The notes below the pieces were generated by a model, which worked only from the letters and a program-made list of their open reading frames with translations, had not been told where the DNA came from and did not search any database. A stretch of 64,000 nt of DNA from Geodermatophilus obscurus DSM 43160 (lineage in GTDB: Bacteria; Actinomycetota; Actinomycetes; Mycobacteriales; Geodermatophilaceae), in assembly GCF_000025345.1 (NCBI RefSeq), contig NC_013757.1, positions 3,968,001-4,032,000 of the forward strand, given 5' to 3'. This document shows positions 42,534 through 51,728 of this stretch, piece after piece; positions within the stretch are counted from its first letter, which is position 1; each line of letters begins with the position of its first letter. The position numbers and the translations under genes are program-made.

Positions 42534-43745
42534 TCACACCCGCTCGAACAGCGCGGCGAGGCCCTGGCCGCCGCCGATGCACATCGTCTCCAGCCCGTAG
42601 CGGGCGTCGCGGCGGACCATCTCGCGGGTGAGCGTGGCCAGGATCCGCCCACCGGTGGCCCCCACCGGGTGGCCCAGCGAGATCCCGGAGCCGTTCACGT
42701 TGGTCCGCTCGAAGTCCGCGTCGGTGAAGCCCCACTCCCGGGTCACCGCCAGCACCTGACTGGCGAAGGCCTCGTTGAGCTCGATCAGGTCGACCTCGGC
42801 GAGCTTGACGTCGGCCAACGCGAGCGCCTTGGCCGTCGCCGGCACCGGGCCGATGCCCATGGTCTGCGGCGGAACCCCGGCCACCGCCCAGGACACCAGC
42901 CGCGCCAGCGGGCGCAGGCCCAGCTCGGCGGCCTTCTCCGGGCTGGTGACCACGCAGACCGCGGCGCCGTCGTTCTGCCCGCTGGCGTTGCCCGCGGTGA
43001 CGGTGGCCTCCGGATCGTCCCGGCCCATGATCGGGCGCAGCTTGCCCAGCGTCTCCACGTTCGAGTCCGGGCGGATGTGCTCGTCGCGGTCGACGACGAC
43101 CTCGCCCTTCCGCTGCTTGACCGTCACCGGCACGATCTCCTCGGCGAACCGGCCCGCCTCGGCGGCCGCAGCGGCCCGCTGGTGGCTGCGCACGGCGTAC
43201 TCGTCCTGCTCGGCGCGGCTGATCCGGTACTCCCGGCGCAGGTTCTCCGCGGTCTCCAGCATCCCGCCGGGCACCGGGTGGTGCCGGCCGCCGGCGGTCA
43301 CCCGGCCGCGGGCCAGGCCGTCGGCCAGCAGCACACCCGGCCCGGCCTTGACGCCCCAGCGCATCGCGTGCGTGTAGAAGGGCGCGTTGCTCATCGACTC
43401 CGCGCCACCGGCCAGCACGACCTCCGAGCTGCCGGACTGCACCTGCATCGCCCCGTACAGCACCGCCTGCAGGCCCGAGCCGCAGCGGCGGTCGAGCTGG
43501 ATGCCCGCGGCGGTCACCGGCAGCCCGGCGTCCAGCGCGGCCACCCGGCCCAGCGCCGGGGCCTCCATCGTCGGGTAGCAGTGCCCCAGCAGCACGTCGT
43601 CCACCGACTCCGGCGGCAGCCCGGTGCGCTCCACCACCGCCCGGATCACGGTCGAGGCCAGATCCTGCACCGGCACGTCACGCAGGGAGCCGCCGAAGCC
43701 ACCCACCGGTGTCCGCAGGGGCTCGCAGATGACCGCATCGCGCAC
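42534..43745 (-). CDS. Thiolase (acetyl-CoA C-acyltransferase)
   Basis: A 403-residue thiolase with all catalytic parts: Cys 88 in LDRRCGSGLQAV, NGSGISLGHPVGATGGR with the active His, and Cys in METMCIGGGQG (here MCIGGGQG). It condenses or cleaves 3-oxoacyl-CoA. Paired with the FabG-like gene downstream. Divergent from the MFS gene at 43868. Confidence 0.95.
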   Translation of the reverse strand: MRDAVICEPLRTPVGGFGGSLRDVPVQDLASTVIRAVVERTGLPPESVDDVLLGHCYPTMEAPALGRVAALDAGLPVTAAGIQLDRRCGSGLQAVLYGAMQVQSGSSEVVLAGGAESMSNAPFYTHAMRWGVKAGPGVLLADGLARGRVTAGGRHHPVPGGMLETAENLRREYRISRAEQDEYAVRSHQRAAAAAEAGRFAEEIVPVTVKQRKGEVVVDRDEHIRPDSNVETLGKLRPIMGRDDPEATVTAGNASGQNDGAAVCVVTSPEKAAELGLRPLARLVSWAVAGVPPQTMGIGPVPATAKALALADVKLAEVDLIELNEAFASQVLAVTREWGFTDADFERTNVNGSGISLGHPVGATGGRILATLTREMVRRDARYGLETMCIGGGQGLAALFERV

Positions 43746-43867
43746 GGGGTCCTCCTCGTTCGTCTCCGTCGGGCACCCGTGAGTCTGCCCCCGTGCGGCC
43801 GGTCGTGTCGCACTGCCCTCTCCGCACGTCGCGCGCGGAGTCGACGCCGTCTCCGTAGGGTGCCGCG

Positions 43868-45022
43868 GTGGCCTGGAGGCGAGCGGTGTTCACGTTGTTC
43901 GCGGTCGCGGCCGGCACGAACGTCCCCACGCCGCTGCTGCTGGTCTACCAGGAGCAGCTCGACCTCTCCCCCGAGGTGCTGACCGCGCTCTTCGGCTGCT
44001 ACGCCGCCGGCCTGGTGCCCGCGCTGTTCCTGGCCGGCCCGCTGTCGGACCGGCTGGGCCGTCGCCGCGTGGCCATCCCCGGCGTGGTCCTCGCCGGGCT
44101 GGCGTCGCTGGCCTTCGCCGCGGCCGGCGGGTCGCTGGCCCTGCTGTTCGGCGCCCGCTTCCTGCAGGGCGTGGTCAGCGGCGTCGTGTTCAGCGTCGCG
44201 AGCGCATGGGTCGCCGAGCTGTCCGTCGCCTCCGGGGAGGGCGCGGGCGGACGGCGGGCCGCGGTCGCCATGACGGCGGGTTTCTCCCTCGGGCCGCTCA
44301 CCAGCGGGCTGCTGGGCCAGTTCGCGCCGGCGCCCACGGTCCTGCCCTACCTGCTGCACACGGTGCTGGTCGGAGTGGGGCTGGCGCTGGCGCTGCGGCT
44401 GCCCGAGACCGTCGTCCTGTCCCCTGGCGGACGGCGCCCCACCGGCAGCCCCGCCGTCCCGCTGCTGCCCCCGGGCAGCGCTCTGCTCGCCGCGACCGTG
44501 CTGGCCCCGGTCGCGGTCTGCGTCTACGCCTTCCCCTCGTCGGTGATCTCGGCCGTGCCGCTGCTGGGCGAGCTGCCGGCCGGCGGGGTCGCGGTCACCG
44601 GCGTCCTGGCGGGGGTGACGCTCGGCGCGGGGACCCTCGTGGCCGGCCTGCAGCGCCGGCTGGGGTCGTGGACCGCCGTCACCGGTGCCGCCCTCGGTGC
44701 GGCCGGTTTCGGCGCGGCGGCGGCCTTCGTGGCCACCGGCGCCTGGCCGTGGCTGCTGGCCGCAGCACCCCTGCTGGGGTCCGGCGGCGGGCTGTGCCTG
44801 GCGGCCGGGCTCACCGTCACCGGCCGGCTGGCCGCGCCCACGCGCCGGGGCGAGCTGACGTCGGTGTTCCTGGCCTGCGCCTACCTCGGCTTCGCCGTGC
44901 CGTTCCTCATGGCGACGGTGGCCCGGTCGGCACCGGCCTGGGTGCCGCTGCAGGTCGCCGCGGTGCTCACGGCACTCCTCGCCCTCCGGTTGGTCCCGGT
45001 CGCCCGCCGCGGCCGGCTGTGA
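43868..45022 (+). CDS. MFS transporter, multidrug-type
   Basis: A 384-residue protein with about 12 helices; the first is FTLFAVAAGTNVPTPLLLVYQ, and the loop after helix 2 is GPLSDRLGRRRVAIPG, the classical drug:H+ antiporter motif A; the C-terminal half is more hydrophobic and less charged. GTG 43868 is the first start and gives a normal N-terminus. No neighbouring regulator. The substrate is unknown. Confidence 0.87.
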   Translation: MAWRRAVFTLFAVAAGTNVPTPLLLVYQEQLDLSPEVLTALFGCYAAGLVPALFLAGPLSDRLGRRRVAIPGVVLAGLASLAFAAAGGSLALLFGARFLQGVVSGVVFSVASAWVAELSVASGEGAGGRRAAVAMTAGFSLGPLTSGLLGQFAPAPTVLPYLLHTVLVGVGLALALRLPETVVLSPGGRRPTGSPAVPLLPPGSALLAATVLAPVAVCVYAFPSSVISAVPLLGELPAGGVAVTGVLAGVTLGAGTLVAGLQRRLGSWTAVTGAALGAAGFGAAAAFVATGAWPWLLAAAPLLGSGGGLCLAAGLTVTGRLAAPTRRGELTSVFLACAYLGFAVPFLMATVARSAPAWVPLQVAAVLTALLALRLVPVARRGRL

Positions 45023-45044
45023 CACCGTCGTCCTGCCGGACGAC

Positions 45045-45180
45045 ACCGCGACCAGGTGCCGTCCCCAGTCGCGCTGAGCCCACCCCGGGCCTCGTCGCGG
45101 AGGCCTCCGGCCCCACTCCTCGATCCGACCGCGACCAGGTGCCGTCCCCAGTCGCGCTGAGCCCACCCCGGGCCTCGTCG
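45045..45180. repeat. Exact 53-bp direct repeat with internal inverted arms
   Basis: Bases 45045-45097 recur exactly at 45128-45180, an 83-bp period. Inside each unit CGCGAC and GTCGCG can pair around CAGGTGCCGTCCCCA. It lies downstream of the MFS gene and before the terminator of the livJ gene. Confidence 0.85.
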
Positions 45181-45234
45181 GGGACCTTGCGGGCCCGCTG
45201 TCCCGGCCCGCCCCGCAGCCTCCCCCGAACGCGA

Positions 45235-45266
45235 CGGCGCCCCCTCCCGACCGGGAGGGGGCGCCG
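45235..45266. terminator. Perfect 14-bp hairpin terminator
   Basis: CGGCGCCCCCTCCC, loop GACC, then the exact reverse complement. It is 18 bp beyond the livJ stop on the minus strand and also downstream of the plus-strand MFS gene, so it can serve both. Confidence 0.8.
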
Positions 45267-45284
45267 CCAGTGGTCACCCGAGGG

Positions 45285-46535
45285 TCAGCGCAGGCCCTCG
45301 GCGAACTCACCCTCGAACGCGTCCTGGACCACGGTGGCGCCACCGGGGACGTCGGCCGGCCGCAGGATGAAGCTCTGCGTGCTGGGCGAACGGCCGGTCT
45401 CGAAGCCCTGGATCGGCACGACGAGGCCGCCGGTGTCGACGTTCTCCAGCTCGCTGAACGCAGCGACCACGCCCGCGCGGGTCAGGTCACCGTTCTCGCA
45501 GGCCGCGTCGAGCACCTGCTTCATGATCGCGCTCATGCCGTAGCCGACGAGCACGCCGAGGCTCGGCTGCACGTTCGGGTAGGCCTCTTGGTACTGCGCG
45601 AGCAGCTCGGGCTGGGCGTCGAACGCCGACACCGGGCTGGACACGTACAGGTTGTTCTTGAGCGCCTCGGCGGCCGGCCCCTGCAGCAGGCCCGGGGCGA
45701 AGACCGGGTTGCTGCCGATGATCGGCACGTTCAGCCCCTGGGCCGCCGCCACACCGGCCGCGGACGCGGTCTGGGTGGGCGCGACGGTCAGGGCGATGGC
45801 GTCGACCCCGGCCGCGGCGAACTGGGTGATCTGCGCGCTCATGTCCTGGTCGGTCGCCTTGATCTGCGCCGGGATGATCGTCAGCCCGCGCTCCTCGGCC
45901 ACCGCCTCGCTGCCGGCCAGGCCGTTCTCGCCGTACTCGCCCTCGAAGTAGATGTGCCCGACGGTGGCGCCGTCGGACAGCAGCCCCTGCTCGAACAGGT
46001 ACGCGTAGCCGTTGGCCAGCTCGACGTCGTAGGTGGCGCCCGGGACCCCGGTGCCGGGTATCTCGGTCAGGGTACGCGCCCAGGCCGACGGGAAGTTGAC
46101 GATCTGGTCGGCCTCGTACTCCGGTGCCAGCGCGGTGTTGATCGGCGACCCGATGGTCTGCTGCATCGCCAGGACGTTCGGCTCCATCGCGCTGTAGAGC
46201 TGCACGCCGGTCTGCGGGACGTAGCCGGTGTCCTGGACGTCGAGCTCGACGTCGTAGGTGTCGCAGACCCGGTTGTCCTGCCAGAACAGCTGGTTGGCGT
46301 TGGTGATGTCCTGGCCGAGAGCGGCGAACACACCGGTGAGGTCGGTGAGGACGCCGAGGGTGATCGTCGTCCCCTCGACGCCGACGTCGGTCGTGACCTC
46401 GCCGGCCGAGCCGCCTTCGCCTCCTCCGCCCCCTCCACCGCCGGTCTCCGGTGCCCTGGTGCTGCAGCCGGCGGTCGCCACGACGACGGCCGCGGCGACC
46501 GCGGTGGTCGTGCGCAGAGCCTTGCCTGTTCTCAT
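45285..46535 (-). CDS. livJ: Branched-chain amino-acid type ABC substrate-binding lipoprotein
   Basis: A 416-residue protein with a basic start, hydrophobic helix and lipobox ATAGCST, then a Gly linker and a periplasmic-binding fold of the Leu/Ile/Val type: ITLGVLTDLTGVFAALGQD, QDTGYVPQTGVQLY and GHIYFEGEYGENG. It delivers the ligand to LivHM. ATG 46535 overlaps the livM stop (ATGA). It is the last gene of the operon, an unusual place since the binding protein is normally first. The ligand (branched amino acid, amide, urea or aromatic acid) is not deducible. Confidence 0.93.
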   Translation of the reverse strand: MRTGKALRTTTAVAAAVVVATAGCSTRAPETGGGGGGGGEGGSAGEVTTDVGVEGTTITLGVLTDLTGVFAALGQDITNANQLFWQDNRVCDTYDVELDVQDTGYVPQTGVQLYSAMEPNVLAMQQTIGSPINTALAPEYEADQIVNFPSAWARTLTEIPGTGVPGATYDVELANGYAYLFEQGLLSDGATVGHIYFEGEYGENGLAGSEAVAEERGLTIIPAQIKATDQDMSAQITQFAAAGVDAIALTVAPTQTASAAGVAAAQGLNVPIIGSNPVFAPGLLQGPAAEALKNNLYVSSPVSAFDAQPELLAQYQEAYPNVQPSLGVLVGYGMSAIMKQVLDAACENGDLTRAGVVAAFSELENVDTGGLVVPIQGFETGRSPSTQSFILRPADVPGGATVVQDAFEGEFAEGLR

Positions 46536-47779
46536 CTGGTGTCGCTCCCTTGTGCTGGTCGGTCGGAGGGGGTCGGTGCGGAGCCGGGTTGCTCCGGGGG
46601 TGGTGTGGTGACTCCGCCGTGGGCGGGCGCACGGCCCCGGCGGAAGCGGGAGGTGAGGCGCTGCGCGATGCCGGCCAGACCGGCGGGCTCGAACAGGACG
46701 ATGAGGATGATCGCGGCGCCGTAGAGGAACCGGGCGGCGAAGCCCGCGGAGATGCCGCCCTGCCCCGGTGCGCTGACCAGCGGCAGGACGTCGGCGTACT
46801 GCTGGAACAGCAGCGGCAGCGCGGTGACGAACAGGGCGCCCAGCGCCGCACCGCCGACCGACCCCAGCCCGCCCAGCACGATCATCGCCAGGTACTGGAT
46901 GGAGACGACGAGGGTGAACGACTCCGGGGCGATGCTGCCGATGGACAGCGCGTAGAGCACCCCGGACAGGCCGGCGTACATCGAGCTGACGAGGAACACC
47001 CGCGCCTTGTAGGCCTGCACGTTGACGCCCATGACCGACGCGGCGACCTCGCTGTCCCGCAGCGTCTGCAGCGCCCGGCCGGGCCGGCTGCGCAGCAGGT
47101 TGCGGGCGAACACGTAGGCGGCCAGCGCCAGGACCAGGCCCAGGTACCAGAGCCGCTCGGCCTCCCGGAAGGGCACGCCCAGCACCCACAGCTGCGGGTC
47201 GCTGTTGCCGAACGTGAAGCCGAACAGCGAGAACTCCGGCGCCGCGCGGCCGTTGAACCCACCGGTCACCGGCGTCCAGGTGTTGATCACGTGGACGCCG
47301 ATGAAGACCAGGCCAAGCGAGGCGACCCCGAGGTAGATGCCCCGCAGCCGCGCCGCGATCGGGCTGAAGACGAGCCCCGCGAGCCCGGCGAGCAGAACGC
47401 CGACCACCATCCCGACGACGGGCGGCAGGCCCAGCCCCTCGATGCCGGCGCGGGTGCCCAGCCCGCCGGACTCTCCGGAGATGTACGAGTAGCTCACCGC
47501 CCCGACGGCGAGGAAGAACGCGTGCGCCAGTGACAGCTGGCCGGTCGTGCCGACGAGCAGGTTCAGGCCGATGGCGCCGATGGCCGCGCCGAACACCGCG
47601 AACCCGGTGCGCAGCCAGAACTCGTCGAAGTACAGCGGGAAGACCAGCAGGAAACCCAGCAGCGCGGCGATCAGGACCCACTTGACCACGGAGCCGCGGC
47701 TGCGGGCCGGTGCCGACCGGGACGAGGCGGACCCCGTGCGGGTGGCTCCCGCCGGCCGCGAGACGGTCTGCTCAGACAC
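46532..47779 (-). CDS. livM: ABC transporter permease LivM type
   Basis: A 415-residue permease with about 9 membrane helices and the family's central LRDSEVAASVMGVNVQAYKARVF, cut here to DSEVAASVMGVNV, then GLGSVGGAALGALF. The N-terminal 40 residues are Ser/Arg-rich and cytoplasmic, and the C-terminal 40 Pro/Arg-rich. GTG 47779 overlaps the livH end by eight bases. Confidence 0.93.
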   Translation of the reverse strand: MSEQTVSRPAGATRTGSASSRSAPARSRGSVVKWVLIAALLGFLLVFPLYFDEFWLRTGFAVFGAAIGAIGLNLLVGTTGQLSLAHAFFLAVGAVSYSYISGESGGLGTRAGIEGLGLPPVVGMVVGVLLAGLAGLVFSPIAARLRGIYLGVASLGLVFIGVHVINTWTPVTGGFNGRAAPEFSLFGFTFGNSDPQLWVLGVPFREAERLWYLGLVLALAAYVFARNLLRSRPGRALQTLRDSEVAASVMGVNVQAYKARVFLVSSMYAGLSGVLYALSIGSIAPESFTLVVSIQYLAMIVLGGLGSVGGAALGALFVTALPLLFQQYADVLPLVSAPGQGGISAGFAARFLYGAAIILIVLFEPAGLAGIAQRLTSRFRRGRAPAHGGVTTPPPEQPGSAPTPSDRPAQGSDTR

Positions 47780-48662
47780 GGGTCAGCTCCTTGGTGCCGA
47801 AGAGCCCCGACGGCCGGACGAGGAGGACGGCGATCATCACGACGTAGGGGACGACCTCGCCGAAGCCACGGCCGAGGAAGAGCAGCTGCTCCTGGTAGCC
47901 GGCGGCGAGGGACTCCGCGAGCCCGATGAGCAGCCCGCCCACCAGCGCGCCCCCGGTGGAGTCCAGGCCGCCGAGGATCGCCGCCGGGAAGGCCCGCAGC
48001 GCCGTGGCGTACACGGCCGAGCTGACCCCGGGCGTCGGGCTGCCCACCAGGAACAGGGCGGCCACCCCGGCGAGGACGCCGGCGACGACCCAGGCCAGCG
48101 CGGAGACCCGGCCCTGCCGGATGCCCATGAGCGCCGCGGTCTCGCCGTCCTCGGCCGAGGCGCGCATGGCCACGCCCCAGCTGGAGTACTTGAACGCGGC
48201 GAAGAAGGCGGCGATGAGCACGCCGGCGACGATCATGGCGATCAACCGGTTCTGGGTGATCCCGATGCCGCCGATGCGGACCGACTCCCCGCCCCACGGG
48301 TGCGGCACGTTGAGGATGTCGGGGCCGATCCGCCGGATCAGCTCGGTCAGCAGGATGATGTCGACGCCGATGGTGACGATCGCCAGGCTGATCACGGGCG
48401 CGCCGCGGAGCCGGTTGATGATGAACCGCTCCACGACGAGCGCGGCCACCGCGGTGATCGCCAGCCCGGCGAGCACGGCGAGCAGGAAGCCCAGCGGCTC
48501 GGACAGCCGCGCGATGGAGTAGGCGCCCAGCAGCAGCAGCGAGCCGTGGGTGAAGCTCACCACCTCGCTGGCCTTGAAGATGATCACGAAGCCGAGCGCG
48601 ATCAGCGCGTAGATGGCGCCGAGTGACAACCCGTTGAGCAGGAGCGAGAGGAACTGGGTCAC
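47772..48662 (-). CDS. livH: ABC transporter permease LivH type
   Basis: A 296-residue permease, about eight helices, with NGLSLGAIYALIALGFVIIFKASEV (landmark LSLGAIYALIALGF), RASAEDGETAALMGI and AAILGGLDSTGGALVGG. Standard length. GTG 48662 overlaps the livG stop as GTGA. Forms the membrane channel with LivM. Confidence 0.94.
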   Translation of the reverse strand: MTQFLSLLLNGLSLGAIYALIALGFVIIFKASEVVSFTHGSLLLLGAYSIARLSEPLGFLLAVLAGLAITAVAALVVERFIINRLRGAPVISLAIVTIGVDIILLTELIRRIGPDILNVPHPWGGESVRIGGIGITQNRLIAMIVAGVLIAAFFAAFKYSSWGVAMRASAEDGETAALMGIRQGRVSALAWVVAGVLAGVAALFLVGSPTPGVSSAVYATALRAFPAAILGGLDSTGGALVGGLLIGLAESLAAGYQEQLLFLGRGFGEVVPYVVMIAVLLVRPSGLFGTKELTRV

Positions 48663-49516
48663 GACGCCGTCCCTGACGTGTTGGTGGTGTGGTGTGCGGC
48701 GGCCTCGGCGGGCGTCTCGTCGTCGCCCGAGCCGAGGTAGGCGCGGATGACCTCGGGGTCGGCCTGCACCTCGGCGGGCGTGCCGTCGGCGATCCGGCGT
48801 CCGAAGTCCAGGACGGTGACCCGGTCGGCCAGCGACATGACCATCCCCATGTCGTGCTCGACCAGGACGATCGAGATGCCGAGCGCCGAGCGGATCTCGC
48901 GGATCGCCTCGGCCATCCGGCCGGTCTCCTCGGCGTTCATCCCGGCCACGGGCTCGTCGAGCAGCAGCAGCCGCGGCTCCGTGCACAGCGCCCGGGCCAC
49001 CTCGACCCGCTTCTGGTCGCCGTAGGACAGCACGCCGACGGGGGTGTGCAGCTTGTCGCCGAGGTCGAGGAACTCGGCGATCTCCCGGATCCGCTCGCCG
49101 TGCACCTTGCCCTCGCGGGTGGCGCGGGGCAGCCGGAGTCCGGAGGAGAGGAACCCGGCCTTCGTCAGGTGGTGCCGGCCGAGCATGAGGTTCTCGGCCA
49201 CCGACTGGGCGCCGGACAGGGCGATGTTCTGGAACGCCCGCGCCACGCCGACCCCGGCGATCTGGAACGGGCGCATGCGGTCGAGCCGCGCCTCGCCGAA
49301 GCGGACCTCGCCCTCAGCGGCCTGGTAGACGCCGGAGAGGACGTTGAACATCGTCGACTTGCCGGCGCCGTTGGGGCCGATGACCGCGTGGATCGTCCCG
49401 GGGGCGACGGTGAACGAGACGTCGGACAGCGCCTTGATGGCGCCGAACCGGACGCTGATGTGCTCGACCTCCACCGGCGGGACGTCCGAGCGCGTGTCCA
49501 CGCCGGCCGCCGTCAC
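48659..49516 (-). CDS. livG: ABC transporter ATPase LivG type
   Basis: A 285-residue ATPase: Walker A GPNGAGKST, FQNIALSGAQSVAENLMLGRH after the Q-loop, signature LSYGDQKRVEVARAL, Walker B LLLLDEPVAGM and the switch EHDM. The additional loop before the signature is typical of LivG. I take GTG 49516, since it forms the same GTGA overlap with the livF stop as the other junctions; GTG 49525 is possible. Energises LivHM together with LivF. Confidence 0.94.
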   Translation of the reverse strand: MTAAGVDTRSDVPPVEVEHISVRFGAIKALSDVSFTVAPGTIHAVIGPNGAGKSTMFNVLSGVYQAAEGEVRFGEARLDRMRPFQIAGVGVARAFQNIALSGAQSVAENLMLGRHHLTKAGFLSSGLRLPRATREGKVHGERIREIAEFLDLGDKLHTPVGVLSYGDQKRVEVARALCTEPRLLLLDEPVAGMNAEETGRMAEAIREIRSALGISIVLVEHDMGMVMSLADRVTVLDFGRRIADGTPAEVQADPEVIRAYLGSGDDETPAEAAAHHTTNTSGTAS

Positions 49517-50301
49517 GCCGTCCACCGGGAGAGCGTGCGGCGGGGGCCGCGGGTGGCCGGCCCGGTGTCGACCGCGTCGCCGTGCCCGAGGTAGAGCCGC
49601 TGCACCTCGTCGGTGCGGGCGAGCTCCGCGGCGGGCCCGGACAACGAGACCTTGCCGACGTCGAGCACGTAGGCCTGGTCGGCCACGCCCAGCGCCATCG
49701 TGGCGTTCTGCTCGACCAGCAGCACCGAGGTGCCCTGGCGGTTGATCTCGGCGATCACCTCGCCGATCTGGCCGATGATCCGGGGAGCGAGCCCGAGCGA
49801 GGGCTCGTCGAGCAGCAGGAGCTTGGGGCTGGCCATGAGCGCCCGCCCGATGGCCAGCATCTGCTGCTCACCACCGGAGAGCAGCCCGGCGCGCTGGCCG
49901 CTGCGCTCGGCCAGCACGGGGAACAGGTCGTGCACCCGGGCGTGCGCGCGGGCCTTGGCGGCGCGATCGCGGTTGCCCATGCCGCCGGCCCGCAGGTTCT
50001 CCTCGACGGTGAGCCGGCCGAAGATCCGCCGACCCTCCGGCACCTGGACGACGCCCTGGCGGACGATCTGCCCCGGGTCGCGCGTGGTGAGGACGTCATC
50101 GTCGAAGCGCACCGCGCCCTCGTCGACGCGTCCCCGGTGCAGCCTCAGGGTGCCGGAGATGGTCCGCAGCAGCGTGCTCTTGCCGGCACCGTTGCTACCG
50201 AGGACGGCGACGACCTTGCCGTCGGGCACCTCCATGGTCACGCCGCGCACCGCCTCGACGGCGCCGCCGTACGTCACCCGCAGCGAGTCGATGATCAGCA
50301 T
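49513..50301 (-). CDS. livF: ABC transporter ATPase LivF type
   Basis: A 262-residue ATPase: Walker A GSNGAGKST, VPEGRRIFGRLTVEENL (diagnostic of LivF), signature LSGGEQQMLAIGRAL, LLLLDEPSLGLAP and LVEQN. First gene of the operon, with ATG 50301 after a promoter region of about 300 bp. Forms a heterodimer with LivG. Confidence 0.94.
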   Translation of the reverse strand: MLIIDSLRVTYGGAVEAVRGVTMEVPDGKVVAVLGSNGAGKSTLLRTISGTLRLHRGRVDEGAVRFDDDVLTTRDPGQIVRQGVVQVPEGRRIFGRLTVEENLRAGGMGNRDRAAKARAHARVHDLFPVLAERSGQRAGLLSGGEQQMLAIGRALMASPKLLLLDEPSLGLAPRIIGQIGEVIAEINRQGTSVLLVEQNATMALGVADQAYVLDVGKVSLSGPAAELARTDEVQRLYLGHGDAVDTGPATRGPRRTLSRWTA

Positions 50302-50575
50302 GCGGACCGCACCGCGACTGTCCCCGGCGAGCCGGCCGGCGTCCGTGGGTCGCCGTGTCGCGGAACGACATCGGCCTGTGATTCAGGGCACATGGCCGGA
50401 GACTGTAAAGCCACGACGCGCCGAGTACGCCACAGGCACGAACGATCGTGACCTGCAGGTGACCTGCACACGAGCGTCGGGGGTCACCCAACGGGAAGGA
50501 GGAACCAGCAATGTGCGGCGGCCACACGCCGCCGACCGGCCACGTATGCGGCGCCCACGTCGAGAAACAGCGGGA
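50302..50575. promoter_or_regulatory. Promoter region of the liv operon with palindrome and tandem repeat
   Basis: GTGACCTGCA occurs twice (50448-50457 and 50459-50468), an 11-bp period, and between them ACCTGCAGGT is a perfect 10-bp palindrome (50451-50460). This is a natural operator candidate for the liv operon. Further on, GGAAGGAGGAACC precedes an ATG at 50511 on the plus strand, discussed in the findings. Confidence 0.5.
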
Positions 50576-50654
50576 GTGGCCCCCTGCGGAGCCCGCCGTG
50601 GCCCCGTCCCGGGCCCGCCCCGAGCGTGCGAGGTGCGGAGGACGGGGCCCTCCC
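50576..50654 (-). terminator. Dispersed terminator-like element (R5)
   Basis: Starting in the STAS gene's stop, the minus strand reads GAGGGCCCCGTCCTCC, CTCGCACGCTCG, GGGCGGG, then a partly inverted GGGGCCACGGCGGG. Same family as R1 and R6. Confidence 0.5.
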
Positions 50655-51020
50655 TCAGGCGGCGCCGGCTCCGGCGCCGGGCTGGACGTGCTCGACGGCG
50701 AGCAGGTCGTAGAGGCCGGTGATCTGCAGCGGCCGGATCACCGCGCGGGACGAGGCGACCACGCGCAGCAGGACGCCGCCCTCTGCGGCCCGCCGGTGGG
50801 CGCCGGCCAGGACGCACAGCCCGGCGGAGTCGAGGAAGGTCACGCCGTCGAGGTCGACGGTGAGCGCCGGGACGCGGTCGGCGAAGGCCGCGTCCACGAC
50901 CTCGCGCAGCCGGGGGGCGGTGGAGGAGTCGACTTCACCGCTGACGGTGAGCAGGACGCCGGTGGCGGCGGAGCCGGTCACGTCGATCGAGACGAGGTCG
51001 GTGGTGGGAACAGCGGTCAC
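50655..51020 (-). CDS. STAS-domain anti-sigma factor antagonist (RsbV/SpoIIAA type)
   Basis: A 121-residue STAS protein: VLLTVSGEVDSSTAPRLREVV at the start and VDLDGVTFLDSAGLCVLAG with the phosphorylatable Ser near residue 66. When dephosphorylated by a PP2C, such proteins bind the anti-sigma kinase. I take GTG 51020 because GAGAGGGG precedes it; the upstream frame is doubtful. No kinase or sigma gene adjoins. The RsbP-like phosphatase 22 kb away could act on it, which is speculation. Confidence 0.9.
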   Translation of the reverse strand: MTAVPTTDLVSIDVTGSAATGVLLTVSGEVDSSTAPRLREVVDAAFADRVPALTVDLDGVTFLDSAGLCVLAGAHRRAAEGGVLLRVVASSRAVIRPLQITGLYDLLAVEHVQPGAGAGAA

Positions 51021-51249
51021 GGTGCGCCCCTCTCGAGGAAGCGAACCCGTACGGACGACCACGGGACCAGCCGTGGCACGACGCGGAGTCCGGCAACTGG
51101 TGCCGCGGCTGACTGTTGAACCGCTACCCCCTGACCGTAGGGACCTCCCTCCCGATGTTCAAGAGGCGACCGCAGACGTGATCACGGCCGCAGTGCGCCG
51201 GAGCCGGGTGCAGCGGCCGGGCGTCCCCCGCGCGGGGATACTGGACGGC

Positions 51250-51543
51250 GTGTCGAGGTGGCTGGCGGTGTGGGGCGCGATCTGGCTGGCCGGCTCGGTC
51301 GGGGCCTTCCTGGTGCTCGACCCGATCCTCGCTTCGTTCATCGCCATCTTCGGCCTCTGTCTCTGGGGCGTCGCGGTGCTGGCCAGCAACTGGGATCAGC
51401 ACTCCTCCTTCGAGCAGCGCGAGCGCGACCGAGCCCGCCGGCGCGCCGAGCGCCGGGAGCGGACCAAGGACGCCCGCGCCCGCGACCGCGCCCGCTGGGA
51501 GGCCCACCAGCAGCGCAAGGCCGACCGATCCGCCGGTCGGTAA
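51250..51543 (+). CDS. Small membrane protein, 97 aa
   Basis: Two helices (about 4-24 and 27-45: AVWGAIWLAGSVGAFLVLD and IAIFGLCLWGVAVLASN) followed by a highly charged, Arg/Glu-rich helix from residue 52 on (EQRERDRARRRAERRERTKDA, shortened here to RERDRARRRAERRER). The cytoplasmic basic helix could bind DNA or membrane surface. Not recognised further. The start GTG 51250 is the first in-frame start at the right distance from the hydrophobic helix. Confidence 0.6.
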   Translation: MSRWLAVWGAIWLAGSVGAFLVLDPILASFIAIFGLCLWGVAVLASNWDQHSSFEQRERDRARRRAERRERTKDARARDRARWEAHQQRKADRSAGR

Positions 51544-51728
51544 TCCGCTCGACGGCACCCGGCGCGGTCCGTAGCGTCGCCGCCGTGCGCTCCTGATCCG
51601 TCCTCTCCGTGACGTGCCGCGGGTCGAGTCCTGCTCCCCGCCGTCCGCGCCCCGCTCCGGCCGGGCGCACCTCCTCTTCGCTGACCGGCTGCCGGTCGCG
51701 CAGCCCTGCCCTCCTCCGGAGGTCCGCC

